NCBI RefSeq assembly: GCF_900100855.1
Contig: NZ_FNCB01000010.1
Coordinates: 21,455-85,454 of the forward strand
Source: Idiomarina zobellii
GTDB lineage: Bacteria; Pseudomonadota; Gammaproteobacteria; Enterobacterales; Alteromonadaceae
Direction: 5' to 3'
Length of the DNA stretch: 64,000 nucleotides
Part shown: piece by piece, positions 17,764-27,659 of the stretch
Position numbering within the stretch: position 1 is the stretch's first letter
How the letters are laid out: the number at the start of each line of letters is the position of its first letter
Notes under the pieces: model-generated
Told to the model about the DNA's origin: nothing
Seen by the model: only the letters and a program-made list of their open reading frames with translations
Database searches by the model: none
Position numbers and translations under genes: made by a program

Positions 17764-18753
17764 TCATAAGTCAATGAGTCCGTGAGCGCCTACCAGCCGA
17801 ACTTCCGGCTCAAGTGTGACGCCCGTTACTTCAAAGACTCTGTCTTGAATTTCTTGCGCTAACGCCACTAACTCAGAGCCCTGAGCTTGGCCGTTATTAA
17901 TTAGGACCAAAGCTTGTTGAGGGTTAACGCCAACATTCCCCACCGACAATGATTTCAAACCCAGTTTGTCGATAAGCCACCCCGCCGCCAGCTTCACTGA
18001 GCTGTCAGAAACAGGGTACGAGACTAATCCGGGCAGTTTAGCCTCCAGCGCTTTTAAGTGCTCCACCGATACCACCGGATTTTTAAAGAAACTGCCGGCA
18101 TTGGGTGTCACAGCGGGATCCGGTAGTTTCCGCTGGCGAGTTTCAATCACTTTGTCAAAGACAGCCTGTGCAGTCACCGGCGCAGACAGTTCATTTAGCG
18201 GTGCGTAATGCGTCACCGGCTGCCACTTTTTAGGCAAAAGAAAGCTGACTTCGGTGATAAGCCAGCGGCCCGGCGTTTGTTTGAAAATACTGTCGCGATA
18301 TCCAAACTCACAGTCCGAAGGCGTAAAATAAGCCCAGTGACGTTTTTCAACGTCCCATGCGGTCACCAGCTCAATGAACTGCGATACTTCAACACCATAA
18401 GCGCCAATATTTTGCACAGGTGCGGCTCCGACAGAGCCAGGGATCAGCGCCAGGTTTTCCAGCCCATTAATATCCATTGAGCGCAACTGCGACACCAGCT
18501 CATGCCAGTTTTCTCCGCCTGCAACCGTTACCCTTGTGTACTCAGGGAAGTCGTCAACTTGAACACCTTTCAGGGCATTATGGATAACCGTCCCCTGGAA
18601 GTCTTCAATAAACGCCGTATTACTTCCTTCGCCTAATAGGTACCAAGGCTCTTGCGGTTCCAGTGTCATAAGATTATCGGCACTGTTCACCTCAACGAAG
18701 TCGAAACACTGTGCCGGCAGACGAAATGTGTGTAAATTCGATAAATCCCTCAA
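17764..18753 (-). CDS. murB: UDP-N-acetylenolpyruvoylglucosamine reductase MurB
   Basis: A 329-residue FAD enzyme that reduces UDP-GlcNAc-enolpyruvate to UDP-MurNAc in peptidoglycan synthesis. Seen are the FAD loop LLGEGSNTAFIED, GLENLALIPGSVGAAPVQNIGAYG, the catalytic Ser region NAGSFFKNPVV and the C-terminal LEPEVRLVG. This is the long type I form, as in E. coli (342). The start appears to be TTG at 18753: GAGG lies 6 nt upstream, and the first residues (RDLSNLHTF) align with the family N-terminus, while the next ATG would cut the FAD domain. Confidence 0.93.
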   Translation of the reverse strand: MRDLSNLHTFRLPAQCFDFVEVNSADNLMTLEPQEPWYLLGEGSNTAFIEDFQGTVIHNALKGVQVDDFPEYTRVTVAGGENWHELVSQLRSMDINGLENLALIPGSVGAAPVQNIGAYGVEVSQFIELVTAWDVEKRHWAYFTPSDCEFGYRDSIFKQTPGRWLITEVSFLLPKKWQPVTHYAPLNELSAPVTAQAVFDKVIETRQRKLPDPAVTPNAGSFFKNPVVSVEHLKALEAKLPGLVSYPVSDSSVKLAAGWLIDKLGLKSLSVGNVGVNPQQALVLINNGQAQGSELVALAQEIQDRVFEVTGVTLEPEVRLVGAHGLIDL

Positions 18754-18776
18754 GCGAGGCCTCGTAATATTGCGGG

Positions 18777-21700
18777 TTATTTTCGCATGCTAATATATTT
18801 CAAAAACGCTTTTAACGCAGCCGGTTTTACGGGTTTTGGTAAAAACTGCAGGCCTAATTTTCGTGCGGATTGTTTCACCGCGTCATCACTCATGGCTGTC
18901 ACTAACGCGGTGGGCACTTTACGCTGCCACTGTTCCCACAAAGTTTCAGCCAACGACAGGCCGTCCCCGTCGCCTAACTGATAATCAACCAGTATGCCGT
19001 GCGGCGGCTCATCAGGGGTGCTCTTAGCGTAATCAACCGCCTTAGCAAAACTATTGAAGGTTACCGCTTCGCAGTCCCATTTATTCAGCAATGCACTCAC
19101 CGCATTCAGGTTTTCATTGTCGTCGTCCACAACCAATAAGCGTAATGACGCATTGGGTCCCTCATCGAGCTTACGTTTCGGTTTATCAATAACTTGAGCT
19201 GCATTGCCCAAAGGCACTCTAACCGAAAACCGCGAGCCTTCGCCTTCAACAGAGGTCACTTCCACGTCACAGCCCAGTTGCTCACCCATGCGCTGAGCTA
19301 CACTTAAGCCTAATCCGACGCCTTCAACGTTCTGATTCTGAATACGGTAGAACGCATCAAAAACCTTATCTTGCTGTTGCGCGGCTATACCAGGGCCGGT
19401 ATCCCAAACCGATATCTCCAGTTCATCGCCTTTTTTACGAACGCCCAATAAAACGCTGCCTTTTGGGGTGTACTTAATCGCATTAGAAAGGAAGTTTTGT
19501 ACAATACGCCGCAAGTACGTTGGGTCCGTAAATACCGGCCGGTCGACATAAAAGGCTCTGAAGTCCAACTGTTTTTGATCGGCCAGCACCGCATACTCTT
19601 CCACCAACGGCTTAAGAACCGAGCTTAGTTGCACATGCCGGAATTTAGGCTGCAACGCCCCCTGGTCCATTTTGGCAATGGAAAGCAGCGTAGAAAGCAA
19701 ATGTTCGGTTGAGCCAAGCGCCGTATCGAGCTTACCCAATAACTGCTGGTTTTTATCAGACAGCTCTTTTTCATGTATCGCCGACAAATACAGGCGTGCA
19801 GCATTCAATGGCTGCAATATGTCATGGCTGGCAAGCGCCAGAAAACGTGTTTTTGAGGCATTTGCGGCCTCGGCTTCCGCTTTGGCTTTCTTAAGTTCCT
19901 CTTCCACCTCGCGCCGCCGGTCAATTTCTGCCGTTAACTCTTGGTTTATTTCACGGATTTCCTGTGTGCGTACGTCGACGCGTTGCTCAAGGTCGATATT
20001 GGCATCTTCAAGTGCCTGCTGGGTTTCAACGTGTTCAGTAATGTCCGTAAAACTGGTGACAAAGCCGCCAGTGGGTAATGGGTTCCCGACCATTTCGATG
20101 ACACGACCGTCGGCTCGTCGGCGAATGAACCGATGCGCTGACCCCATTTGCATGTACCGCAAACGCTTATTAACAAGCTCATCGACGTCGCCCGGACCAC
20201 ACTCGCCCCGTTCCGCATTGTAGCGAATGAGAGTGGCAATTGGCTGCCCCGGTTTCACCATGCCTTCCGGATACTCAAACAAATCTAAATAGCGTTTATT
20301 CCAGGCAACCAACCTTAGGTCAGCGTCAACCACGCTAATACCCTGTGCCAGATTCTCAAGCGAGCTAAACAAAATAGACTGCTGGGTTTGCAGTGCCTGT
20401 GTCGTGTCATCGAAAAAGTGCACCACTTCTTCTAAGTTAAGCTGTTTATCGCGTAATGCCGCATCGACCAACGAGCGCGCCGTTGCTGACCCAAGAACAC
20501 CGGCAATGGCTCGCTCTACAAAACTAATAAAGGACTGGTCTGCCAGCTCTTCTGGCAATAACTCTTTATCTTCTGGCTGCTGAAAGTACTGCATGAGCTG
20601 TTGTGCACGTTGGCCACCTAAGAAGGTTTTCAGCAACAGCATCATATCTGCGTTGGTTGCGTTATAGTCTTTATGCAGATGTTGCTGTTCCGGCAGTTGA
20701 GCTTTCGGTTTTACAAAAGCGGTTGCCTGAATGCGATCCACCAGTCTGGGTCGGGCCAACAACGAAAATGCGATAAAGCCAAACGCGTTCAGCGCCAACG
20801 ATACAACGGTGCCCCGGGTTATAATTTCAACGTCGGTGAGCTCGGGGTAAGAATACAGCGGAATTAGCACCGCTAGCACCCAACCAATAGACCCCGCGCC
20901 AAGCCCCGCATAAACACCGCGAGCGTGCCCTTTTCGCCAATACAAAGCCCCCAGTAATGCCGGTAATAGCTGCAATACCAGCGAGAACGCTAGCAAGCCG
21001 ATACTGACCAGATTGGTCTGTGCCGCCCAGAAGTAGTAACAAAAGAACGACAGCACCATTGTAACGGCAATAGCGACTCGACGAATGAGTAGCAGCGCCC
21101 GGTCATATTCGCGTTTACGTTGCTTTAACGGCAGCTTAGAGTCTCGTTGCAGCAGTATCGGCATGATAACGTCGTTGGTTATCATGGTACTTAACGTAAC
21201 CGACGCAATAATCACCATGGCGGTAGCCGCAGAAATACCGCCGATAAAGATAATGAGCGACAACCACAGTTGGTCTTTAAGCAAAGGTAACTGCAATGAG
21301 AACGTTGAGCCGTCGCCGTTATTACCTAAGAAGAAACTGCCCGCAATGGCAATAGGAATAATAGCCGCAGCGGTCAGGCTAAGATAAAGAGGAAACCCCC
21401 AACGGGCAGTTTTTAAATGCCGAGTGTCGACGTTATCGACCACCGCCACATGAAACTGTCGGGGCAGACATAAAATCGCCCCCGCAGCCATTAGCGTTTG
21501 AACAATAAACTCAAACTCACCAAACTTGGCAAAAGACCACTGCGGAGCAGATACAGAAGTAAAGTTACTCAGTAACGACGGTGAAGGGTTCTCAGCAATA
21601 AGCGTCCAGGCAAACACTGCGGCAGCCATTAACGCCACCAGTTTTATCATCGACTCAACCGCAATAGCTAAAATCATGCCACTGCGATACTCAGTAACTT

Positions 21701-22232
21701 CCACGTGGCGTGTACCAAAGAGCATGGCAAATATGGCCATTAAAGCTGCTGCACCCAGCTCTTTAATTGAAAATTCAGACATGACACCGGTGCTCTCTGT
21801 CAGCACCGAAAAGCTCACACCCACCGCTTTTAGTTGCAAAGCGATATAAGGAATAATAGCTGTGGCGGCGATGGCTGTAACCGCAACGGCCAAACGCCTG
21901 CGTTTACCGAAACGAGATGAGATAAAATCGGCAATCGAGGTGATATTTTGCTGTTTACTGACCGAAACCAGTTTCTCTAAAACTCGAATGCCAAAAATAA
22001 AGAGTAAAATGGGCCCCAACAAAATGGGGAAAAACGCCCAACCCTCGGTGGCCGCATTACCCACAGCGCCATAGTAAGTCCAGGAGGTGCAATAAATGGC
22101 CAATGACATGGAGTAGATCATTGGCTTGTGGCTGATTTTATTCGCCCAGGATCCTAAACGATCACCCCAGGTCGCAATGGCGAACAGAAAAATGACATAC
22201 GCCAGTGAGGCGAATACCAGCAGCCAGGTCAT
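18777..22232 (-). CDS. crbS: CrbS-like hybrid sensor kinase with sodium/solute symporter domain
   Basis: An 1151-residue membrane kinase. Residues 1 to about 500 form an SLC5-type symporter module of some 13 helices. A linker resembling the STAC domain follows (about 515-590), then a PAS domain (from about 624, LAQGISVVDADLRLVAWN), a coiled coil, HisKA with phospho-His in ALASHDILQPLNAAR near 797, HATPase (NFLSNAIKYTPKG, DTGPGIA, GVGLGLSVAQRM) and a C-terminal receiver domain (VVDDDNENL, phospho-Asp in LVDYQLGDGDG, LPKPVKP). This is the architecture of CrbS/MxtR, which with CrbR/ErdR switches on acs. It overlaps crbR by 4 bp (ATGA). Position beside acs supports the assignment; the sensed signal is unknown. 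Confidence 0.88.
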   Translation of the reverse strand: MTWLLVFASLAYVIFLFAIATWGDRLGSWANKISHKPMIYSMSLAIYCTSWTYYGAVGNAATEGWAFFPILLGPILLFIFGIRVLEKLVSVSKQQNITSIADFISSRFGKRRRLAVAVTAIAATAIIPYIALQLKAVGVSFSVLTESTGVMSEFSIKELGAAALMAIFAMLFGTRHVEVTEYRSGMILAIAVESMIKLVALMAAAVFAWTLIAENPSPSLLSNFTSVSAPQWSFAKFGEFEFIVQTLMAAGAILCLPRQFHVAVVDNVDTRHLKTARWGFPLYLSLTAAAIIPIAIAGSFFLGNNGDGSTFSLQLPLLKDQLWLSLIIFIGGISAATAMVIIASVTLSTMITNDVIMPILLQRDSKLPLKQRKREYDRALLLIRRVAIAVTMVLSFFCYYFWAAQTNLVSIGLLAFSLVLQLLPALLGALYWRKGHARGVYAGLGAGSIGWVLAVLIPLYSYPELTDVEIITRGTVVSLALNAFGFIAFSLLARPRLVDRIQATAFVKPKAQLPEQQHLHKDYNATNADMMLLLKTFLGGQRAQQLMQYFQQPEDKELLPEELADQSFISFVERAIAGVLGSATARSLVDAALRDKQLNLEEVVHFFDDTTQALQTQQSILFSSLENLAQGISVVDADLRLVAWNKRYLDLFEYPEGMVKPGQPIATLIRYNAERGECGPGDVDELVNKRLRYMQMGSAHRFIRRRADGRVIEMVGNPLPTGGFVTSFTDITEHVETQQALEDANIDLEQRVDVRTQEIREINQELTAEIDRRREVEEELKKAKAEAEAANASKTRFLALASHDILQPLNAARLYLSAIHEKELSDKNQQLLGKLDTALGSTEHLLSTLLSIAKMDQGALQPKFRHVQLSSVLKPLVEEYAVLADQKQLDFRAFYVDRPVFTDPTYLRRIVQNFLSNAIKYTPKGSVLLGVRKKGDELEISVWDTGPGIAAQQQDKVFDAFYRIQNQNVEGVGLGLSVAQRMGEQLGCDVEVTSVEGEGSRFSVRVPLGNAAQVIDKPKRKLDEGPNASLRLLVVDDDNENLNAVSALLNKWDCEAVTFNSFAKAVDYAKSTPDEPPHGILVDYQLGDGDGLSLAETLWEQWQRKVPTALVTAMSDDAVKQSARKLGLQFLPKPVKPAALKAFLKYISMRK

Positions 22233-22861
22233 AACTGCAGACGTTCAGCGACCAGTACGGCTTGAGTACGGCTATAAACTCCGAGTTTACGGAAAATTGC
22301 CGTAATGTGAGCTTTGACAGTCGCTTCAGTAATATTTAACTGATAAGCGATTTGTTTGTTTAGTAGGCCTTCGTGTAAAAAATGAAGTACGCGGTATTGC
22401 TGCGGTGTCAATTCAGACACTTTACGCGCCAACTCCTGGTCTTCGTCAGATATGACATCCAGGCGCTCGCGGGACTCTTTAGGCACCCAGGTTTCGCCTT
22501 GCAAAATTGTGTCTATCGCTTCTGCTATTTCCACTGACGGCAATGACTTAGGAATAAACCCCAGCGCCCCAAAACCAATACATTTAGCAACAATTGACGC
22601 ATCTTCACTGCCGGAAATGATAGCAACAGGCAATAACGGATAGTCTTCACGGACTCGAATAAGGCCGTATAAATCGCCACTGCCGGGCATATGCAAATCG
22701 AGCAGCAATAAGTCGACATCGTCGTCTTTGTTTAACGCCGCTAGTGTCGAATCCAGGTCTTCGGCTTCGCGTAAGGTAAGCTCAGAAAAGTGATTCGCGA
22801 GAGCGCCTTGCAGCGCCTCGCGAAACAGTGGGTGGTCATCTGCGATTAAAAATTTCGCCAT
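22229..22861 (-). CDS. crbR: CrbR-like response regulator, NarL/LuxR type
   Basis: A 210-residue regulator: a receiver domain (about 1-120) with acidic pocket IADDHPLF and phospho-Asp in LLLDLHMPG near residue 55, then a LuxR-type helix-turn-helix near 145-205 (LTPQQYRVLHFLHEGL, ITEATVKAHITAIFRKL). Paired with the overlapping transporter-kinase and sitting 21 bp downstream of acs, it matches CrbR/ErdR, a known activator of acetyl-CoA synthetase genes. Because acs, crbR and crbS all run in the same direction, read-through from acs could feed back on the regulator (inference). Confidence 0.88.
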   Translation of the reverse strand: MAKFLIADDHPLFREALQGALANHFSELTLREAEDLDSTLAALNKDDDVDLLLLDLHMPGSGDLYGLIRVREDYPLLPVAIISGSEDASIVAKCIGFGALGFIPKSLPSVEIAEAIDTILQGETWVPKESRERLDVISDEDQELARKVSELTPQQYRVLHFLHEGLLNKQIAYQLNITEATVKAHITAIFRKLGVYSRTQAVLVAERLQL

Positions 22862-22882
22862 GAGATTCCAAATTAAGTGACA

Positions 22883-24823
22883 TTATTTATTCATTCGATT
22901 CTCTATCAATGAATCTACCACACTTGGATCAGCAAGCGTAGAGGTGTCACCGAGATTCTCATACTCATTAGCAGCAATCTTACGCAGAATACGACGCATG
23001 ATCTTTCCTGAACGTGTTTTCGGCAAACCCGTCGTCCAGTGAATCAGGTCAGGGGTTGCAATTGGGCTTAATTCAGAGCGAACCCAGTTACGTACTTCTT
23101 TGGTTAATTCATCGGTTACTTCCACACCCTCCACTGGGGTAATGTACACGTAAATACCCTGACCTTTTAAGTCATGCGGATAACCTACTACAGCCGCTTC
23201 AGCCACCGATTTATGAGCAACCAATGCGCTTTCAATTTCAGCCGTACCCAAACGGTGTCCCGATACATTCAGAACGTCATCCATGCGGCCGGTTATCCAG
23301 TAGTAACCATCGGCGTCACGACGCGCGCCATCACCACTGAAGTAACGGTTCTTGAAAGTCGAAAAGTAGGTTTGCTCAAAGCGCTCATGGTCACCCCATA
23401 AGGTGCGCATCTGACCCGGCCAGGAGTCTTTTATAACCAGGCCACCTTCGGCTTCACCTTCCTGAATATTACCTTCGCTATCAACCAGCGCTGGCTGAAT
23501 ACCAAAGAAAGGACGGGTCGCAGACCCTGGTTTCAAATCAGTAGCCCCCGGCAGCGGAGTAATTAAAATACCTCCGTTCTCAGTTTGCCACCAGGTATCC
23601 ATAATTGGACATTTACCGTTACCAATAGCGCGGTGGTACCACTCCCAAGCTTCTGGGTTAATCGGTTCACCAACACTGCCCAAAATACGTAAGCTTTCGC
23701 GGGTCGAGGTTTTCGCTGCCTCGTCACCTTTTGCCATTAACGCACGAATTGCTGTTGGTGCCGTATAAAGAATATTTACTTTGTGTTTATCAACAATTTC
23801 GCCAATACGGCCAACACCCGGGTAGGTAGGAACACCTTCAAACATCAGTGTGGTTGCACCGTTTGCCAGCGGGCCGTAAACAATATACGAGTGACCTGTA
23901 ATCCAACCGACATCGGCTGCACACCAGTAAACATCGTCATCGTGATAGTCGAAGACATACTCATGCGTCATTGACGCATACACCATGTAACCACCGGTAG
24001 TATGCACAACCCCTTTCGGTTTTCCGGTCGAGCCGGACGTGTAAAGAATGAACAGCGGGTCTTCAGCGTTCATCACTTCTGCCTGGCATTCATCACTGAC
24101 ATCGCCAATCAACTCATGCCACCAAACGTCACGGCCTTCTGTCCAATCAACTTTGCCTTCGGTAACACGGCATACAATGCTGTGCTCTAATGAAGGGCAA
24201 GCGCCCTCAGACAAGGCTTTATCCACATTGGCTTTCAAACCAATAGTGCTGCCGCCACGACGACCTTCGTCGGCGGTAATTATAGCTTTTGCCTGACAGT
24301 CGTTAATGCGGTCGGCAATAGCATTTGGTGAGAAACCGCCAAAGATAACGGAATGAACCGCGCCAATCCGCGCACAGGCCAACATGGCATAAGCCGCTTC
24401 CGGAACCATTGGCATGTAAATAGCGACCCGGTCACCTTTACCAATACCTAATTTTTTCAGGCCATTAGCAAAACGGGATACCTCTTTATGTAGCTCGCGG
24501 TAGGTGATGTGTTTGTCTACACTAGGGTCGTCGCCTTCCCAGATAATGGCTGTTTTATCAGCTTTGTCCGCAAGGTGGCGGTCGACACAGTTATAACAAG
24601 CGTTTAAAGTGCCGTCCTCGTACCATTTGATGCTGACTTTACCCGATTCAAACGTTGTATTTTTGACTTTGTTATAGGGTGTGAACCAAGTAATGCGCTT
24701 TCCGTGTTCACTCCAAAAACCTTCAGGATCGTCTACTGACTGTTGGTAAAGTTTCTTATAACCGTCATTATCGATTTTGGCTTTAGCTTTGATATGTTCA
24801 GGAACTGAATACAGTTGCGACAT
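22883..24823 (-). CDS. acs: Acetyl-CoA synthetase
   Basis: A 646-residue AMP-forming ligase that activates acetate to acetyl-CoA for growth on acetate. Motifs: the ATP loop [18 protein letters not shown] near residue 265, the acetate and CoA region WWQTENGGI, the hinge with [15 protein letters not shown], and the C-terminal catalytic lysine in [13 protein letters not shown], a site of regulatory acetylation in the family. I chose ATG 24823 because AAGGAGGAAGAGG lies immediately upstream and the N-terminus then matches E. coli Acs (652); an ATG 20 codons earlier adds an unrelated leader. The gene lies directly before crbR-crbS, its likely regulators. Confidence 0.96.
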   Translation of the reverse strand: MSQLYSVPEHIKAKAKIDNDGYKKLYQQSVDDPEGFWSEHGKRITWFTPYNKVKNTTFESGKVSIKWYEDGTLNACYNCVDRHLADKADKTAIIWEGDDPSVDKHITYRELHKEVSRFANGLKKLGIGKGDRVAIYMPMVPEAAYAMLACARIGAVHSVIFGGFSPNAIADRINDCQAKAIITADEGRRGGSTIGLKANVDKALSEGACPSLEHSIVCRVTEGKVDWTEGRDVWWHELIGDVSDECQAEVMNAEDPLFILYTSGSTGKPKGVVHTTGGYMVYASMTHEYVFDYHDDDVYWCAADVGWITGHSYIVYGPLANGATTLMFEGVPTYPGVGRIGEIVDKHKVNILYTAPTAIRALMAKGDEAAKTSTRESLRILGSVGEPINPEAWEWYHRAIGNGKCPIMDTWWQTENGGILITPLPGATDLKPGSATRPFFGIQPALVDSEGNIQEGEAEGGLVIKDSWPGQMRTLWGDHERFEQTYFSTFKNRYFSGDGARRDADGYYWITGRMDDVLNVSGHRLGTAEIESALVAHKSVAEAAVVGYPHDLKGQGIYVYITPVEGVEVTDELTKEVRNWVRSELSPIATPDLIHWTTGLPKTRSGKIMRRILRKIAANEYENLGDTSTLADPSVVDSLIENRMNK

Positions 24824-24886
24824 TACCTCTTCCTCCTTATTCGCAAGATGGTATCTGTTGTACGTTTTAAAGGGCTTAAACACTAT

Positions 24887-24900
24887 TAGACCATAGTCTA
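24887..24900. promoter_or_regulatory. Palindrome in the acs-porin intergenic region
   Basis: A perfect inverted repeat TAGAC-CATA-GTCTA lies 64-77 bp upstream of acs, in the divergent region shared with the porin gene. It could be an operator, for example for CrbR or a porin regulator, but no known consensus was matched. Confidence 0.3.
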
Positions 24901-25005
24901 GATTGATAAAAATTGACCAGTTAACGAGAATTAACAGCGTTTATCTTTGGCATAACAATAAAATGCACGATCAAAACGAACACTTGGCTTACAGGGGAGA
25001 ACACC

Positions 25006-26178
25006 ATGGCTAAAGCAAGTATCGCAAAGAAATTCACCGTATCAGCAGCAAGCGCTGCCGTACTCGGTGTTATGAGCTTAGGAGCTCAGGCAAACGAAAC
25101 TGACATCGATTTTGGTGGTTTTGTTAAACTGGACATGATGGTATCGGACTACACCGATGGTCAGGCACCTTCAAGCGGCAGTATCGCTCGGCAACAGTAT
25201 ATTCCAAGCCTCACCCCTGTGGGTGGTGAAGGCGACGACATGGTCACCGATTTTCACGCACGTCAGTCGCGTTTTTTCCTTACCACCGACACTGAGTTAG
25301 ATAATGGTGAAACGCTGACCGGCCATATCCAAATGGATTTTATGTTGACCCCTGACGGTGACCAACGTATTTCAAACTCTTATAGTCCGCGTCTACGTCA
25401 CGCATTTTTAAAATATGGGAAATGGACTTTTGGTCAAACCTGGTCTAACTTTCAGGACCTAAACATTCTGGCTGAATCCGTCGACTTTATCGGCATCACC
25501 GATGGCATTATCTTCAACCGCCAGGCACAAATTCGTTACACCTCCGGTGGCTTTAGCGCCTCAATTGAAAACCCTGAAACCACAGTGACACCTGCTGGTG
25601 GGGGACGTATTGTTTCCAGTGATGGATTTATGCCAGATGTTACTTTTAAATATACCGGCAAGTCTGACAACCTGACCTGGCAGGCGTCTGCATTATTGCG
25701 TCAGCTCACTTATGACGTCACACAAACTGGTGACGATGAAACAACTTTCGGTTACGGTTTGAGCTTTGGTGCTAAATACACCTTTGGTATGGACGACATT
25801 CGTGCGTCTATTACAACCGGTTCGGGCTTAGGTCGCTATTTAGGTCTCAACACATGGAACGGCGCTTATATCGATGGTAACGGTGAGCTGGAAGCCATTG
25901 ACTCAACCGGTATTTCTTTTGCTTACCGCCATTTCTGGACTGAGAAAGTTCGTTCAAACATCGTATATTCGCGTGGCTGGGCAGACAATGATGAAGAGCT
26001 GCTTGCACTCGCTGGTGACATGACTGAATACACACAGCGCCTCGCGTTTAACGTGATGTATTCACCAGCTTCCAACCTAACCTTTGGTGCGGAAATTTCA
26101 CAAGCTAACCGTGAAACAGAAGCTAATGTAGACGGCGACTTAAACCGCCTACAGCTGATGGCAATGTATAAGTTTTAA
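25006..26178 (+). CDS. Outer-membrane porin, DcaP-like
   Basis: A 390-residue beta-barrel protein with a signal peptide ending at SLGAQA-NE, then the opening FGGFVKLDMMVSDY typical of DcaP-like trimeric porins, alternating beta strands, and a C-terminal strand ending in aromatic Phe (LMAMYKF) as needed for BAM-dependent insertion. DcaP-type porins admit negatively charged small molecules such as dicarboxylates. The divergent position next to acs suggests a role in organic-acid uptake, an inference. The ATG at 25006 follows AGGGGAG. A bidirectional terminator follows. Confidence 0.82.
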   Translation: MAKASIAKKFTVSAASAAVLGVMSLGAQANETDIDFGGFVKLDMMVSDYTDGQAPSSGSIARQQYIPSLTPVGGEGDDMVTDFHARQSRFFLTTDTELDNGETLTGHIQMDFMLTPDGDQRISNSYSPRLRHAFLKYGKWTFGQTWSNFQDLNILAESVDFIGITDGIIFNRQAQIRYTSGGFSASIENPETTVTPAGGGRIVSSDGFMPDVTFKYTGKSDNLTWQASALLRQLTYDVTQTGDDETTFGYGLSFGAKYTFGMDDIRASITTGSGLGRYLGLNTWNGAYIDGNGELEAIDSTGISFAYRHFWTEKVRSNIVYSRGWADNDEELLALAGDMTEYTQRLAFNVMYSPASNLTFGAEISQANRETEANVDGDLNRLQLMAMYKF

Positions 26179-26193
26179 ACGATATTCCCAACC

Positions 26194-26234
26194 AAAAACG
26201 CCGGTAGCCACAAAAGGTTACCGGCGTTTTTTCT
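26194..26234. terminator. Bidirectional terminator between porin and alkaline phosphatase
   Basis: A stem of 9 bp (ACGCCGGTA and TACCGGCGT) is flanked by AAAAA on the left and TTTTTT on the right, so it can end transcription from both convergent genes. Confidence 0.88.
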
Positions 26235-26262
26235 GTCTGGGCATTGTCTGCCCAAACAAGCT

Positions 26263-27570
26263 TTATTTCACAATATCAATTAACCGCTTACCAATGTCTG
26301 TGTTATCCATATACCCACGGAAATCTTCAGAGTAAGGTCCTTTAGCAAAAACCGGGACGTCTACTGCGGTGTGGCCACTGCCCGTCCAACCCGTACCGGT
26401 AATATCACCGGTAATATACACCAAAGCATCGTGTAGTGCGTCTTCACGCTCTTCACCTTCCTGCTCAGATGCAAGCGCCAGCTCGTCGATATAGTCCTGA
26501 GTCAGCTCGAAGTTCACTTTGTCAGCAACATACTCGGGCCATTTCTCAGCGTCCATGTCCAGAAGTTCACTGCGCATTGTCGCAATAGAGCTTTCAATAG
26601 CCATGACTCTGTCTGAATACCATGCGTACTCACCGTCACGCCCCAGAGTTAAACCGCCAGTAGAATGGTCAGCAGTCATCACCAGTAACGTATTGGGGTT
26701 ATCTTGCATGAAGTCAGCAACAACCGTTAACGCTTTATTTAACGAGTCCATTTCATGCACCGCGCAAGCAATATCATTGGCATGACCACACCAGTCAATT
26801 TGGCTGCCTTCAATCATAAGCGCGAACGGTTTGTCGTCACCTGACAATAAACGCAGCGCAGTGCTGGTCATTTGTGCCAGCGAGTCTTTACCTTCATCAA
26901 TTGCATGCGGCAGACCTTTTGGTGCAAACAAGCCCATAACCGGCGCCTGTTCAACTTGATCTAACATTTGCATGTCCTGAATAACCTTCAAGCCATGTTG
27001 CTCTAGCAGTTCTGCCCAGTTCTTGTCGTCACGAATAAAATACTGCTGACCGCCGCCAAGCAAGACATCATAAGACGCTTCGTCTTTTATGTACTGCTGC
27101 GCCATAAGGTCAGCTATTTCGTTGTACTCATAACGAGACGGGTGATGCGAGAAAAATGAAGCCGGCGTTGCATGGTTAATTTGCGAGGTCGATACAGAGC
27201 CTGTCATATAACCGCTATTTTTAGCGTACTCCATGACCGTTTTTAACGACGTTTTATCGTTATCCATGCCAATAGCGCCGTTATACGACTTTTCCCCCGC
27301 CGACAAAGCGGTAGCGCCAGCTGCTGAATCCGTCACCCAGGTATCGTCTTCCGGATAAGTGGTTGCGGCCCCGGTGAGGTAGTGGTCGAACTGTGTTTCA
27401 GCAATGTCTTTGGTGTCTAAATCAGACATGGCATAGCGATAGGCACTGATAAATTCAAAGCCCATACCATCACCAATGACATAAATAATATTGGGCTTCT
27501 GCTCTTCAGCCACCGCGCCCGGTGCACTCAGCGCAACCCCGATGGCTGCGGCTGCTAAGGTTTTTTTCAT
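26263..27570 (-). CDS. phoA: Alkaline phosphatase, PhoA type
   Basis: A 435-residue periplasmic phosphomonoesterase with a signal peptide (cut after GAVA). Metal ligands and catalytic residues are visible: Asp in IGDGMG near 34, nucleophile Ser82 in VTDSAAGATAL, the zinc and magnesium ligands in IEGSQIDWCGHAND, TADHSTGGL, and the late GHTAVDVPV histidine. It releases phosphate from organic esters. A Pho box and matching -10 upstream show PhoB-type control. The ATG at 27570 follows GGAG. It stands alone, convergent with the porin and downstream of xseA. Confidence 0.93.
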   Translation of the reverse strand: MKKTLAAAAIGVALSAPGAVAEEQKPNIIYVIGDGMGFEFISAYRYAMSDLDTKDIAETQFDHYLTGAATTYPEDDTWVTDSAAGATALSAGEKSYNGAIGMDNDKTSLKTVMEYAKNSGYMTGSVSTSQINHATPASFFSHHPSRYEYNEIADLMAQQYIKDEASYDVLLGGGQQYFIRDDKNWAELLEQHGLKVIQDMQMLDQVEQAPVMGLFAPKGLPHAIDEGKDSLAQMTSTALRLLSGDDKPFALMIEGSQIDWCGHANDIACAVHEMDSLNKALTVVADFMQDNPNTLLVMTADHSTGGLTLGRDGEYAWYSDRVMAIESSIATMRSELLDMDAEKWPEYVADKVNFELTQDYIDELALASEQEGEEREDALHDALVYITGDITGTGWTGSGHTAVDVPVFAKGPYSEDFRGYMDNTDIGKRLIDIVK

Positions 27571-27613
27571 ACGACAACTCCGTTTAATTCTGTAACGCTC
27601 TTTGTATAGCCTG

Positions 27614-27648
27614 ATTATATCAAGCCCTAAATGTCAGTGATATGACAA
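27614..27648 (-). promoter_or_regulatory. Pho box and -10 element of phoA
   Basis: On the minus strand TTGTCATATCACTGACAT (27648-27631) agrees at 15 of 18 positions with the PhoB consensus of two CTGTCA-type repeats. It ends 11 nt before a perfect TATAAT (27619-27614), the spacing known for PhoB-activated promoters that lack a good -35. Confidence 0.75.
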
Positions 27649-27659
27649 CAAACCGCAAT

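Noticed and set aside
17736..17774. Longer BirA starting at TTG 17774
   Set aside because: It would overlap murB, uses a rare start and adds residues absent from the family; ATG 17735 has a ribosome site and matches the family N-terminus.
24824..24883. Acs with 20 extra N-terminal residues
   Set aside because: The strong AAGGAGGAAGAGG lies inside this extension, just before ATG 24823.
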